A DNA stretch of 64,000 bases from Lathyrus oleraceus (taxonomy: Eukaryota > Streptophyta > Magnoliopsida > Fabales > Fabaceae): assembly GCF_024323335.1 (NCBI RefSeq), contig NC_066582.1, positions 180,802,782-180,866,781 on the forward strand, in the 5' to 3' direction. The notes beneath the pieces were generated by a model. It worked only from the letters and a program-made list of their open reading frames with translations. It searched no databases and was not told the DNA's origin. A program made the position numbers and the translations under genes. Shown one piece after another: positions 10,627 to 22,700 of this stretch. Position 1 is the stretch's first letter. Every line of letters begins with the position of its first letter.

Positions 10627-10640
10627 GCATAAGCAGGTGT
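10627..10640 (+). other. Conserved acceptor-like site upstream of gag, element B
   Basis: GCATAAGCAG|GTGT lies about 100 bp before the gag start. It matches element A (minus, 28965-28978) and element C (minus, 50394-50406, GCATAACAGGTGT). It could be a splice acceptor for a gag mRNA lacking ORF1. Confidence 0.4.
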
Positions 10641-10739
10641 TTTGTTCCGGTCTCCCTTCCTGTGGTTTGACCCTGCGATCTTCATTTATTTTGAGACGCA
10701 CTTTGCCGGTATTATACCAGAGCCAACTCTGCCAGATTG

Positions 10740-10883
10740 ATGGATCATCCTGGGCAAGAGAGTTGTGAATTCAGAGAGGATTTTGCCAGCCTTAGTGCTG
10801 TTGATGGATTTATTCCTGTTGATGGATTTATTCCTGGTTATCCAATCCCGGGCTGGCATTGGCTATGGTTCTGGGGCACTTAA
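10740..10883 (+). pseudogene. Truncated gag start of element B (47 codons)
   Basis: ATG GAT CAT at 10740 corresponds to the MDQ gag start of elements A and C and is preceded by the same RYYTRANSA-type upstream frame. The frame then crosses a deletion junction containing an 18 bp direct duplication (GTTGATGGATTTATTCCT at about 10800 and 10818) and ends at TAA 10881-10883. No gag domain is left. It could make only a short peptide and is best read as a remnant. Confidence 0.6.
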
Positions 10884-11057
10884 TGAGCAAGGTTTGTTCA
10901 CAAGTGGAGGATTCATCCATGACGATCAACCTGAAGAGGAAGCTGCTGCTATCATTGAAGAAGAGAATGCAGAGGATCTGAACAATTTCATCATTCCTGG
11001 TGGTGTCTGCCACAATTGGGTCGCTGTGGATGTTCCTACGGTCATTCATAAGTCAGC
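10846..11057 (+). pseudogene. Element B gag-pro 3' end remnant
   Basis: The frame reads SRAGIGYGSGALNEQG, then GGFIHDDQ, and NFIIPGGVCHNWVAVDVP near the end. It matches the last ~70 residues of element A's gag-pro, downstream of the protease core. The retroviral-type protease active site (DTG) is not present, having been deleted. The remnant ends at a candidate splice donor (GC|GTGATT) in the same codon phase as in A and C. Confidence 0.8.
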
Positions 11058-11322
11058 GTGATTTGTTCATTTTGTTTGAAACCCTTCTCCCATGCCAAAA
11101 GGAGAAGTGATGACATTGTTGGCAGCATTTAATGCAATGATGTTTTCATTCAATTAATGCATTGTTAAACATTTGTTTTTCCATTTGTTTTCACTTTTTG
11201 CTTTTGCATGAAATCAGTGATTACAAAAAACCATGAAAAACAAAAACAGCTTTTTCATCTGCATAACTGATTTGCTTGTTTAAAATATCAAAAGCTTTTC
11301 ATTATCCAGAATCATTATGCAG
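11058..11322 (+). other. Pro-RT intron of element B
   Basis: The stretch from GC|GTGATT (11058) to TTATGCAG|G (11322) aligns with the introns of A and C and is 265 bp long. The donor is weaker than in A and C (GTGATT rather than GTAATG or GTAATT). The downstream exon is out of frame, two bases shorter than A's, so splicing would not restore coding. Confidence 0.6.
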
Positions 11323-11503
11323 GGATTTCTAAACCCATTGAACATAATGATCCAACGCCATCTCCCAACCTTGAAGTCCTTGTATTTGAGGCAGAAGAAG
11401 ATGATGTTGAAGGGGATTCCTGATGAGATTACCCGCCTTCTTAAGCACAAAGGAAGCTCATTCAGCTGTATCACGAGAATCAGCAAACCAGTCAAACTGG
11501 GGC
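11323..11503 (+). pseudogene. Element B RT exon 5' remnant
   Basis: Nucleotide similarity to the start of A's RT exon (25311 to about 25130) is clear, e.g. CCCATTGAACATAATGATCC and the ending CAGTCAAACTGGGG. There is a one-base insertion before GATGAGATTACC and an early stop in the expected phase. The catalytic RT domain itself is absent. The match ends abruptly at an A-rich tract. Confidence 0.75.
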
Positions 11504-11536
11504 ATTACAAAAAAAACAAAACAAAAAAAAATCAAT

Positions 11537-11584
<48 letters not shown>

Positions 11585-11670
11585 AAAGAAAAAAAGAGGG
11601 TGAAAAAAGAGAAAAATCAAAAACCAAAAAAAAATTTTTCAAAATTTTTTCCAAAAGAAAAAAGAAAATT
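11504..11670 (+). repeat. A-rich low-complexity tract, including an A run of more than 40
   Basis: The tract runs between the RT remnant and the integrase remnant and replaces most of pol. It has an A homopolymer at about 11539-11581 followed by AG- and AC-interrupted A-rich sequence. Lysine-rich open frames across it are artefacts of the composition. Confidence 0.9.
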
Positions 11671-11688
11671 ATACCCTCAAGTCCCTAG

Positions 11689-12027
11689 TTGACTGATGCT
11701 GAATGGATTCAGAGTCGTTACGACCAGTTGAATTTAATCGAAGAGAAGCGTTTAACTGCCAGGTGCCATGGTCAGTTATATCAACAGAGAATGAAGAAAG
11801 CATTCGACAAGAAGGTCAAGCCTCGTGTGTTCCGAGAAGGTGACCTTGTGCTTAAGAAAGTTTTGTCTTTCGCGCCCGATTCCAGGGGCAAGTGGACTCC
11901 AAACTACGAGGGTCCATATGTTGTCAAGAGAGCCTTTTCAGGCGGTGCTTTGATGCTTACAACAATGGATGGGGAGGATTTCACTCATCCTGTGAATTCA
12001 GATGCAGTCAAGAGATACTTTGCCTAA
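11689..12027 (+). pseudogene. Element B integrase C-terminal remnant
   Basis: About 112 residues match the C-terminal end of the Ty3/gypsy integrase of element C: LNLIEEKRLTARCHGQLYQQ, a GDLVLKKVL strand, then the GPY/F-type module WTPNYEGPYVVKRAF and a shared ending in KRYFA before TAA at 12025-12027. The zinc-binding and DDE catalytic parts are absent. The native stop codon and 3' UTR are kept, so the deletion ended just upstream. Confidence 0.85.
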
Positions 12028-12091
12028 AAAAAAGAGTATATGCAAATGAAAAAATGAAATGAAAAAACAGAATAGCTCGCTAAGTTGAAAA

Positions 12092-12146
12092 CCCGAAAGG
12101 GCGGCTTAGGCAAAAATGAGCGTCTCGGTGGAGAACCCGCAAGGGT
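12092..12146 (+). other. GNRA-tetraloop hairpins after the pol stop, element B
   Basis: CCC-GAAA-GGG (12092-12101) and ACCC-GCAA-GGGT (12135-12146) lie 65-120 nt after the integrase stop. Each is followed by GGCAAAAAT or GGCAAAAATT. Both loop sequences fit GNRA. The same pair is present in element C. Confidence 0.6.
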
Positions 12147-15058
12147 AATTCAGGCAAAAATTAGAGACTTGAAAAAAGAGATATATTTGCATCCCGCTAG
12201 ATTGAGTACCTCACTCTGGGGCAATCTAGGCAAAAGTTAGGGATTTGGCAAGTAACTGCATCCTGACAAGACTTTCTGGTTCATCAGTCGTCATTTCGTC
12301 AGCAGATTCTCGATTCGTCGTCAACTGAAGCTTCGGATACATCGAGATTCAAATTGGTAGAGAAAGGATCATTATGTTCAATGTAGCCCTCTTCCAATAT
12401 ATATCACTGATTTCAAATTTGTACAGATCTATGGAGTCTTGCCATTTGCAGACTACCATTCTATCAAATCAATTTGAGCTTTTTATCCAATTTATTTGCA
12501 CTCTTATTTGTTTCAATTCAACAAATGTTTTGCATGTTTTAAATTGATAAAAATGTCATTGTTTTAAACAAATCAAATTTTTCAAAATTTTTGTTTTAAA
12601 CAAAGTGAACATTCACAAGATTGAAAGGATACTCAAGAATATCTCAGTGCTCTCCCGAGGGTGGCATAATTCCCAACAGGTAAGACATTTGTTCATACTC
12701 CTGGTTTGGTGGTATCTTCTTTCTCCAGATCTTTGTTGGGGTTGTTCCTCAAACAAGGTTGTTGTTGGGGTTGTTCCCCAGTACAGTCGCAAGCAGAGTG
12801 TTGTTGAAGACTTCGTTCTCTCCAGCAGCAGTTTTCCCCTAGCATGGGTGTTTCCTTGTGAAATTTCGGTGGTTGATGGTTTGTCATCCTGGTGCCCCGT
12901 CACTTTCTCCAGTGGGTCGTATGCCCCAGACTTTATTTGTCTCCTCAGCACAGTCATGAGTATAACTGATTGATTGATACTCCCCTCGGAGTCACGAGTA
13001 GAGCTGTTATTAATATCCCCACCAGGGTTGTAAGTGGAGTTGTTGCCGCTTTTCCCCATGCAGTGTGCCAGCGGGAGTTGTCTGTTTCCTCAGCACGTTT
13101 GTTTTCTTTTGAAAACTCGGTAAGTCAGTGGTTTGATACCCGGTACTTTACCTTTTCCCCGGCGAAGTCGTCTGTGGAATTGTTGTTATCTCTCCACCAG
13201 AGTTATTCTCTCCGGCAGAGCAGGATTTATTTTCCTGCTCAGTGGTTGTTTGGGTTGACATCCCAGTATTGCAATCATCTCTTCCTCAGCTTAGTCTGCA
13301 GAGTGTTTGTTGTGGCAGTTTTGCCTGTTGAATACTCCCTCAATCCCCGATATGGTCGGATGATGGCTTCTGCCTCCAGTGAACGGATTAATTTCCTGAC
13401 TGTTTGTGATCCCCAGTAGAGTGACTGGTATTGCAGAATCTACTTGTTGTGATCAGTTTGTTGTATATTCTCCCCAAGTGGAGTGGTTTATTGCAGAATA
13501 TACTTGTTTGATCTGTCCTCCCTCAGTGGTTTGTTCCCAAGAGAGTAGCCGGCAGTTTTTCCCCAATAGAGTTGCTTGTGCAGTTACACTCTACTTGGAT
13601 GATATCTTTCTCCCGCAGTGGGTTGTTCCCTAGTGGAATTATGTGGAGTTGCTTCTACGGCAGTTCGTGCTTATGCACCCTTTGTTTCTCAGTTGACACT
13701 GGGATCCCTTGCAGATATACTTTGGGACTTCTCTTGTTCCCCTACAGATTCGTCTTGGTGGCTGCTTTGCCCGTTGTGACTTTCTGTACCCTGATTGGGT
13801 TGTTTCCTGATATCTCTGACTTGCTGCTTCTTCAGCGGTACTTGCAGATCTTTGCTTTACAGCATGTGGATCTCCACAGATTGGCTCTCCAGTTGGTTTA
13901 TTTCCCCTGGAAGTATAATACCGGACGTTTGTTCCTGAACCTGTTTGTGTTAGAGTTGTCTGTTTTGTCAGCATTCATCAAACATAGATCACGCATATTC
14001 ATGCATATTCATAAACATTCAGATATTCATGTTGCATTTTTTGCCGTGTATCTTTTGTTTGTCGTGTCTCCTGCTATGGTGATATAGATCTCTTTACAGA
14101 TCCCCCAAGCAGATGTCGGGTGTTTAAAATCTCTCCATATAGAGTCAGCCCCATAAGCAGAAAATGTTGTCTTCCCTTCTGCAGTTCCCCACTGAGATAT
14201 TCCTCGTGGATGACGGTTTCTTCCGTTTCCTCCCAACATGTATATTGGGATGGATTTTCCTATATGAGTTATATCCTCATTAAGGTGTGTCTTTATTCAG
14301 TCTGTCTTTTCGGATTGTTCCCGAATTGGCTACTTGTCAGATATCTTGTACTTCCCAGTGGGTTGTTCCCCAGCGGAATGTTTTTGGGCCTCTACCCAGT
14401 AACCGGTAGTTGTAAGTCCTATCTTTTCCTGGCTTTCTTAACAGAATTTGTGGTTATACACCTTTTATTCTCCAGCCAGAGTTTTTGGTTTTCTACCTCA
14501 TACCCGGTAGTTGTAAAATCCTATTTTTCTGCTCTTCAGCAGTTTGTGGTTTGTTATAACCCTATTTTGGTTTCCCGTGCGGATTTGTGATTTGTTCTAT
14601 CCCCATGCGGAGTTGTTGGTCTTCTACCCCGTATTCGGTAGATGTAAACCCTAATTTTTGTGGTTATCTTCATTCAGTATTTGATGATGATTTTCCTTTT
14701 GCTTGTATAGGTTGCTCAGATCAGCACTTATATCCTCAGCAAGTCTTTTGTGGATAATTGCCGTATGCTAGCAATTTTATCCCCAGTGGGTCTTTTCACC
14801 GTATGCTAGTGATTTGTTCCCCGGATCATTGGTTGTTTACCAATGCATCCCCAGCTAGTCTTCTGTCGATAATTGCCGGATGCTTGCAATTTATCCTCAG
14901 CAGTTCGCCTTTCATTTACCCTTTTGTTGGTAATGTCTGTTGCTCCTTTTGATTGGTTATCATTATATACCTAGTTTGGTATCCCGATGCCTTTCTGTTC
15001 GGTTGATTTATCCTTTATTAACCCAGTAACCGGTTTTGGATAATCTTCCATGCGAGTA

Positions 15059-15934
15059 TATTATTCACGGTCTGCCGGTAATGAATAATATATCTCATGC
15101 ACTCTTCAGTCGAAACCCTTTGTGTTTCCCCGGTCGAGTAAGATTCGTTATTTCCCTTTGTGGAGTCGAATATTCTTGTTGTTGGATAATTGCCGGATGC
15201 TTGCAATTTATCCCTTTGAGTTGTCTTTCGTTTACCCGGATGCTTGGTATCGATTGTCTCTCTTTTTGGTTAGTCACCTATTATATACCCAGTAACCGGT
15301 ATCTCTGGTGTCTTTTCCTTTCGAGTGTATTATTCACGGTCTGCCGGTAATGAATAATATGTCTCATGCGCTCTTTGGTTGGAGTCCTTTGTTGATCTTC
15401 CCCAGTCGAGTAAGATTCGTATTCTTTGTAGAATCGAATATCCATCCTTTAACCAGTTTGTGTTTCGGATGATGAGTGTTTTGGAAGTGAAATCCAATTC
15501 ACGTTTTCGGTAGATCACCTATTATATACCCAGTAACCGGTATCCCTGGTGTTTCTTACCATGCGAGTTTATTATCTACGTTCTGACGGTAATAGATAAT
15601 AGATCTCATGCGAGTATTTTATCCACGGTCTGCCGGTAATGGATATTATATCTCATGCACTCTTTGGGTTTGTGTCCCCATCTGAGTAAGATTCGTTTTC
15701 CCGTTGTGGATTCGAATGTCCATCCTGTAAGTTGTTTTGCTTTTTCAAGCCCTCCTTTTGGATGATGAGTGTTTTGGAAGTGAAAACCAATTCACGTCTT
15801 CGGATTTTATCCTATAAACAACCCAGTAACCGGTTCAGGATCATTTTCCTTTCGAGTATATTATTCACGGTCTGCCGGTAATGAATAATATGTCTCATCT
15901 GAGTATTCTATCCACGTTCTGACGGTAATGGATA
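15059..15934 (+). repeat. Six hairpin repeats in 3' UTR of element B
   Basis: Arms: 15059-15067/15082-15090 and 15328-15336/15351-15359 (TATTATTCA/TGAATAATA), 15570-15578/15593-15601 (TATTATCTA/TAGATAATA), 15620-15625/15640-15645 (TATCCA/TGGATA), 15859-15867/15882-15890, and 15909-15914/15929-15934. All enclose a 14 nt loop CGGTCTGCCGGTAA or CGTTCTGACGGTAA. Arm sequences differ between copies but stay paired. Confidence 0.75.
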
Positions 15935-16712
15935 TTATATCTCGTGCGCTCTTGAGTCAATCTTTTGATTGTTCTCCCCTCAGAGTAAGATTCATTTTCC
16001 TTGTGGAATTGAATGTCCATCCTAAACAAGTTTGCTTTTCTAGCTTCTTCAGGATGATGAGTGTTTTGGAAGTGAAATCCAATTCACGCTTTGGTCGGTC
16101 ACCTATTATATACCCAGTAACCGGTATCCTTGGTGTTCCCTCCTTTCTGCTCCCTATTATGACCTCGGTCCCCCTGTGGAGTCAGATTTTCCTGAGTTTG
16201 TTACCCGTATGCTTGGTAACATCTCATTTCTTTGTTACTTTCCCCAGTAAAACTTTTTTTTGTTGCTTCTCCCCTCAGGAGTCAGCTTGTGTCTCTCCAA
16301 TGGATTTATTTTCCATTTGGAATTCTTTTCCCCAGTGTGAGTTCTTCACTCCCCAGTGAGTTCTCCAGTCTGTTTTCTGTTCTTCTAATCAGAGTCGTGT
16401 CTTGTTCACGTTGTGTCAGTCTTATATTCCCCAGTTTAGGGTCGTGTATTGTTCACGCATTTCTTTTTCTTTTATTATCCCCATAGAGTCTTGTTAGAGT
16501 CTCTGTTCCTGGTGAGTGTACTACTCCGATGGATCGTCTTTTTCTTCTGTGTGAATCATATTCCCCACAGAATTTGTGTCCTTTGCATGCATACATCTGC
16601 ATCATGAGGTCTCTTAGGGACCAAAATTTGTCTCATTACTGTTATTTAAGCCCATTCTACCGCGTCGAGACGAAGATTTCTAAACTTCACTTCTCCGGCT
16701 AGAATGACCTTA

Positions 16713-16724
16713 AATAGGGGCATC
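16713..16724 (+). other. Polypurine tract of element B
   Basis: AATAGGGGCATC lies directly before the TGTAAG start of the 3' LTR. The same AATAGGGGCA context precedes the 3' LTR of element C. It primes plus-strand DNA synthesis in this element class. Confidence 0.8.
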
Positions 16725-19700
16725 TGTAAGACCCCAATTTTGGGCCCTAAGATCCCTCATGGCCCATATCATTCATATCATAACCTCAAGGATCATTGCA
16801 TGCCTTTGTCCCCTCCTAGTGGGTTGGTTTGCCTTGTGGTTTGTTTCTTGATCACCAAGCATACTTTGCATTTGTATATTCTTGCTGTCATATGTTTATC
16901 ATTCAAAAAGTACAAAAATATTGTCTGTTTAACCTTGTTGCTTGCAGTGGAAGCAATCATCAGCAATTAGGTCAAAGTCAGTCATTGATCAGTCAAAGCA
17001 ATGGATGATGGCCATTCTTGTGGAATTTGGGCATCATGATCAATAATCACAAGTTCATACATCTTGAAACATCATTTGAAGACAAGTTCTCAAAGAATTA
17101 GGGTTTGGAATTCATCAGAAGTGGTCCAGTCACTCAAAACCCTAGAAAAGTCAACAGACAGTCAAACTTGGTCAACTGTTGATTTAATCAAGAATTTGAT
17201 GGATAGAATTGATCTGAAGGAGTTCATTCATGCTTGTATAAGCCTCATCTATCATGCCAAACCTCATCATGGAAGAAAATCAAGCCAATCAGAAAATTTT
17301 CCAGAAATAGAAAGTGGACCTGTAATTTCAACTGCCAAAAATGAAAACTTCTTGATCTTAAACTTACATCATGATACAAGCTTCAAATGAATTTTTGCCC
17401 AACATGAAAGTTGAAGATCTTGTCTTCCCATTTTCAAAAAGTCCAAGAACACCAAAATCCCATGTGTGGTTGTCAAGATATGATCAAATCATTTTCACCA
17501 ATTTTTGAACTTCAACAAGCCATAACTCTCAAACCATAAGGCCAAATTTGGTGGGGTTTTTTCCTACAAACCACATTTTTCATCCTCTTTCCAAAAATAT
17601 AAATTTCATGACCTAAAACCCTACCATTCAAAATGGCATTTTTGGACCAATTCCTTCAAAATTCAAAGTTTGACCAAACTTTGACTTTTTGATTTATGGA
17701 CTTTTTCACCATTTTGCCAATTGGGAAATGTTCCATATATCATTTATGATTTGTTCCAAGCCTAAAACCATCATCATACCACCATTTTCCCATCATTTTG
17801 AATCAAATTGCAAAATTGACAAAATTGGCAATTGGCTTCACAAAAGCAAATATAGTACAGCATTTTCTGTACAACCACAAGCAGCATTGTGTTTGGCCTG
17901 CTAGCAGCCTTTCCAGCCCATTTGTGCAGACAAACACACCCACCATTTTCACTTGTTCCACAATTAGCAATTTGCAAAATGACCATTACACACAAAACCA
18001 ATTTACCACATGATTAAATGATGATTAACAGATGATATTTAAGCCTTCATTTTCTGTTTCCAACCCTAGTTCTAAGCAGCCACCAACCAGAAAAGCTCAC
18101 TCTCTCATTTTTGCATTTGTGGCCTTTGGCAATTTTTGCTCGAAATCTCCAAACCACTTGAACATTCCTTCATGTTTCCATCATCTAACCACCATTAAGA
18201 GTCATTCCTGATCATAAGATACTGACTGGAATAGCATTGCAAGGTCTGCATTTTCATGAGTCCAACAATGGTAGTTTTCGGTTCTGGGATTTCTAAGAGT
18301 TGCTGAGCTTCAAGCTACCCTCCAACCATCATTCCAAACTAAGGGCTTCATCTGTTTGAGCTTGTAACCATCAAAGCAGCTCTGCTCCACATTTTCTTCC
18401 AAAACAAGTAAGTAACTCAATCTGCACCATTCACCAAATTACAAGATGTTTTAGATAGGTTTTGGTATGTTTGTGCCACTGCAATTTGTTTCATGTAATA
18501 TGGTTTTGCATTGAGTGATAGATCTGCTTTGCAAATTTTTGTGTCCATGCTTGTTTTGCTCGAGCTGCTTTAATCATGATGAATTAGAGGAAGTGGACAC
18601 TACATTCTTTTTGGTTTGGTGTATGAGGATGTTGTTAGCATATGTGATTTTGATTTCTGAGCACATTGATTTTTTCGAGCTTATGATGATGAATATATGC
18701 AGTCATGCTCAAACCCTAGAACTATGCCTAGATTTCCCATGTTTGTGTTGGTTTGGTTGTTAGCTGATATTACTTAGTGATGAGGTTACATTGCATTGTT
18801 TTATGGTTGATGCTTTGATGATGATAAACATGAATGTGCTGTCATACTGTGCTATGCCTTACCGTTTGAAATCTCCTAAACTTGCTCATAATATCCATGC
18901 TGTTTTGTGCTGTTGTTTGTTTTGTTGGGATGTTTGATGAACACATGAATACTTTGCTACTATGCTGAATCTCAATTGATTATGATTGATTTCCATTGCC
19001 CTGCTGTTCAAACCTAACCATTGCCATGAAAACATGTGAGTTGTGTTGAATATTGTTGTTTGTACTTGTTGCTATGCTAACTGGCCATGCTGTAAACTGA
19101 TGATGACTTTATGCTGTTGTTCAAACCATCCTGTCCAAAATTTCATGCTCATGTTTGTGTGTTGCTGAACCAACTGCCTGCTAAACCCTGATGCAGTTTT
19201 TGAACCTTATGACCATGCCTAGGAAATCCATGAGAGTTATGTGGTATGTTGCTGTTGCTTGATGTGCATTATGCTAGACTGTTGGTTGTGTTGCTCAAAA
19301 CTTGTTTGATGTTGATGAGCCATGAAACATGATGATGATTGCTTGCTGCAATTTAGGGAACCCTGCATAGTAATGTTCCTGCTTGTGTTGTTTTGGTGCT
19401 TTTGACATAAAGCACATTGAGTTTGTCTTGCTTCTTGCTTAATGATGATGATTACATGATGATTGATGATTGGATGATATGTTGAATGCTATGGTTGTTT
19501 ATTTGCTGCATGATGTTGATGCTACGCGTGAACCATTGCCATGCTGCTGTGTGTGTATGTTGGAATTTATTTGTAAGATGATGAACTTGCTGGAAATATC
19601 ATGAAGCTTGCCCTGCTGTATGTAAACCTTAGGGCTTCTAAAACAGAAAACATGAGCTGCCTTTGGCTCGTCACTGTTCCATTGGCTAGTGGCCAATAGG

Positions 19701-22700
19701 AACATTTCCTGAGGCGCCCTGAAACGACGCCGTTTCAATTAGTGAGACAGGAAATTACAGCATTGCCACCCGTTGACTTGTGTTTGACCATTAATCATGC
19801 TATGTGTTTCATACTTTGTTCAATTATTCATCAAAATTCAACAATTCGTTTCTTGCTCATTTTAATTCCAAAAATTATGAAATTTTTTCCATCATGATCA
19901 CATTTGAGTCTAGTATTTTATGGTGAATTTTAATTAATTTTCCATGTTCTGGATTTTAATTGATAAATGTTTTTTCCACATGTATGCATGAATGATACAT
20001 TGTGCCTTTTCAATTGTGAAATTCTCATGTTATATCCATTGCCTTTGAATTTTTTTGTGGTAAAACTAGACACATTGATCTTCATTTCCATTTAAAGTTT
20101 GTGGATTTCTCATTTGTGGTTTGATAGATATGAATTTTTGAACTAGGGTGTGACAATTTGTGTCACACCAATGATATGCAAATGTATGATTTTTGTTCAC
20201 ATGCTTCCTCTTATCCAAATGATCCCAAATTTTGCATGAATGATCCTTTGCATGTCTAGTTTGTGTATGAATTTTGTTGGAATTAATCATGCTGTTTTCC
20301 ATTTGATTGTGAATTTTCTTCCATACTTGGTCATTTGTTGACTTTTTTGTGATACACATTGCCAAATCTTTGTGAAATTCTCAAATCTTATTGTATGATC
20401 ATGAAATTTCATATGTGATAACTAGACTCTTTGAGCTTTGCATTGGTGTTAATCTCATTCATTTCTCTTCTGTTTTCAAATTGATATGATTTTTTGAAGT
20501 TGACCCTTGCTTGTTGACTTTCACCATGCTTACTTGAATTTGGTTCGACTTCATGATTTTTGTTGACTGCCTTCCTCTCATCCAAATGCCATGAAATTTT
20601 GCATGTATACCATGTTAGATGTTAGGATTGAGTGTGATTTATTTCATAATTTTTGAAAATGTTTGAGTTGACTTTTGAATGAAGTCTTTGCTGTTGACTT
20701 TTGTATGCTTCTCTTGCCATGCTTTGCATCCTTTTGCATATGAAATGACTTTGATGCATGATATAAGTTTGAATCCAATTGTGTTTATTTTCCTACATGA
20801 TTGAATTTGACTTTGATTGAACATTGCTTGCTGCCTTGACCTTTTTCTTTCATCTTTGACCCTAGGCTAGTCCTAGTGGTCTTCTGAGCTTATGTTGAGT
20901 TCATCTGTTTCAGGTTAAGCATCAATGCTTTGAGGATCATTCTAATGTGCCTGATTTGAATTGTTTATATTGTGCTAACATTTGTTTTGTAGGTGACTCA
21001 TATGCTTGAGTCTTTGTGCCTTGCACAATTGGTCCCTCTGTTGGTTGACTTTTGGTTCATTTCTCTTTGTTTTAATTGTTGAACTGTTTACTAATGAGTT
21101 TGACTTTTTCAGGTGCTTTAGTTGCCTAAGTTCTTTGAACTTGATTGCTTGCTTTGCTTTATAGCATTTGCTTTGAGGTATAATTACTTCTTCTTCATGT
21201 AGTCTGGAGACCCGGTCTGTTATTTGACCGGGCAAACTGTCTGAAGTCCTCCTTAAGAGGCAATGCCTGTGTTTGTTTATATTTGTCCTAAGCAGGAAAA
21301 GTCCTTCAAGTAAGGCAATTGGTGGAAGGTAGGGATAAGCAATCTATCCCCCACTATTCAGTGTGTCCTCTCTTTGCTCCCATTACATGGTTGAAGCAAT
21401 GAGATAAATACCCAAGATCTAATCGAGTCAATAATGTGGAGAGAGTTCCTACTTCCTGAACTCCCACACTTTCTTTGATGCTCTCTCTGATTTGAGATAG
21501 AAGCAATGAGGCACACCCCTCATTTCCTTTTCATCTGCTTCACCTGAGCCCCTCAATGGCCAGGTTAAGAGCGACCTTTATCCATTACAGTGGACTTTTA
21601 AAGTCAAACCCTCTTGTGTGAGCCCCCATTGTTTGGCTATAGAGTGTGTTGTTTGCTATTCATTGATTGATTGATTGCTTCATATGCATTTGTTTGCCTG
21701 TATGCTATGCATTTATCATCATCATCAATTGCCATTAATGCATGATCATCTCATTTGTTTTGTGATGCTATCATTGTTGTTTGCCCATTGAGGACAATTG
21801 TAAGTCCATTGCTTTGGCATTTGCTCCTGTGATATGGAAGGATAGAGTGTAAGACCTCATTGATCACTCATATCTTCTGTTTATCTGTGTGTATGTGAGG
21901 ATACAGTTATAAGTCCCTGTAAGTTGGCATCTGTTATCCTGTGATCATAGTTTGATCTGTGTGTTTGTATGTGAGGTCGCAGTTATAAGTCCCTGTAAGT
22001 TGGCATCTGCTTTCCTGTGATCATAATTTGATCTGTTTGATTTGTATGTGAGGATACAGTTATAAGTCCCTGTAGGTTGGCATCTGTTTTCCTGTGATCA
22101 TAGCTTGTTCATCTGTTTGTATGAGAGGTTGCAATTATAAGTCCCTGTGAGTTGGCATTTGCATACCTGTGATCATATTGTTGCTTTTGTTCTTGTATGT
22201 GAGGATCCATTGTAAGTCCCTGTGATGTGGCATTGGATTTCCTAGGACCATACTGTGGAGTTGACCTAAGTCCAGATAGATTGGCAGTTGACTTTCATAT
22301 TTCGTCTTTGTTTTTCTTTTGAGGAGATTGGTGTAAGTCCATTGAGTGGCATCTGATATCCATTTCTGTTTTAGGAGACTGGTGTAAATCCATATATTGG
22401 TATCCGGTATCCGCTTTTATTTCTTTGCCTGTGGAGATTAGTGTAAGTCCATTGAGTGGCATCTGACATCCCATTCTGTTTTAGGAGATTGGTATAAGAC
22501 CATTGATTGGCATCCGATATCCGCCTTTGCTTTGTTTGTTTATTATTATTAATTGCTATTCCAAAGGACACACTTGAATCATCTGCTATATGATTTCAAG
22601 AAGTGAACCTTCTAAGAAGTTTTACTATCCATCCTTCATCCATTCATCATTCATTACGTCCTAGACTTTTCACACTTTATCTTTTAAACGTGACATAAGT

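Larger units (their letters stand above)
12028..16712 (+). other. 3' UTR of element B (4.7 kb), non-coding and repeat-rich
   Basis: No protein gene is seen. The first ~250 bp carry GNRA hairpins and GGCAAAAATNAG repeats shared with element C. From about 12600 the sequence is built of short recurring TCCCCAG..GAGT-like motifs. From about 15021 to 16121 longer units of about 240-290 bp repeat ACCCAGTAACCGGT (15021, 15287, 15528, 15821, 16112), GAGTAAGATTCGTT and GATGAGTGTTTTGGAAGTGA. Hypervariable, repeat-generating 3' UTRs are known for Ogre elements. Confidence 0.8.

Noticed and set aside
11317..11688. Lysine-rich open frames of 89-123 codons
   Set aside because: Produced by the A-rich tract; part overlaps the frameshifted RT remnant.
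13572..14087. Hydrophobic frames of 100-170 codons in the 3' UTR of element B, suggestive of an env-like or membrane protein
   Set aside because: T-rich repetitive sequence gives Leu/Phe/Ser-rich frames in several phases; no start context, no conservation in C, and position is after the pol stop in a hypervariable UTR.
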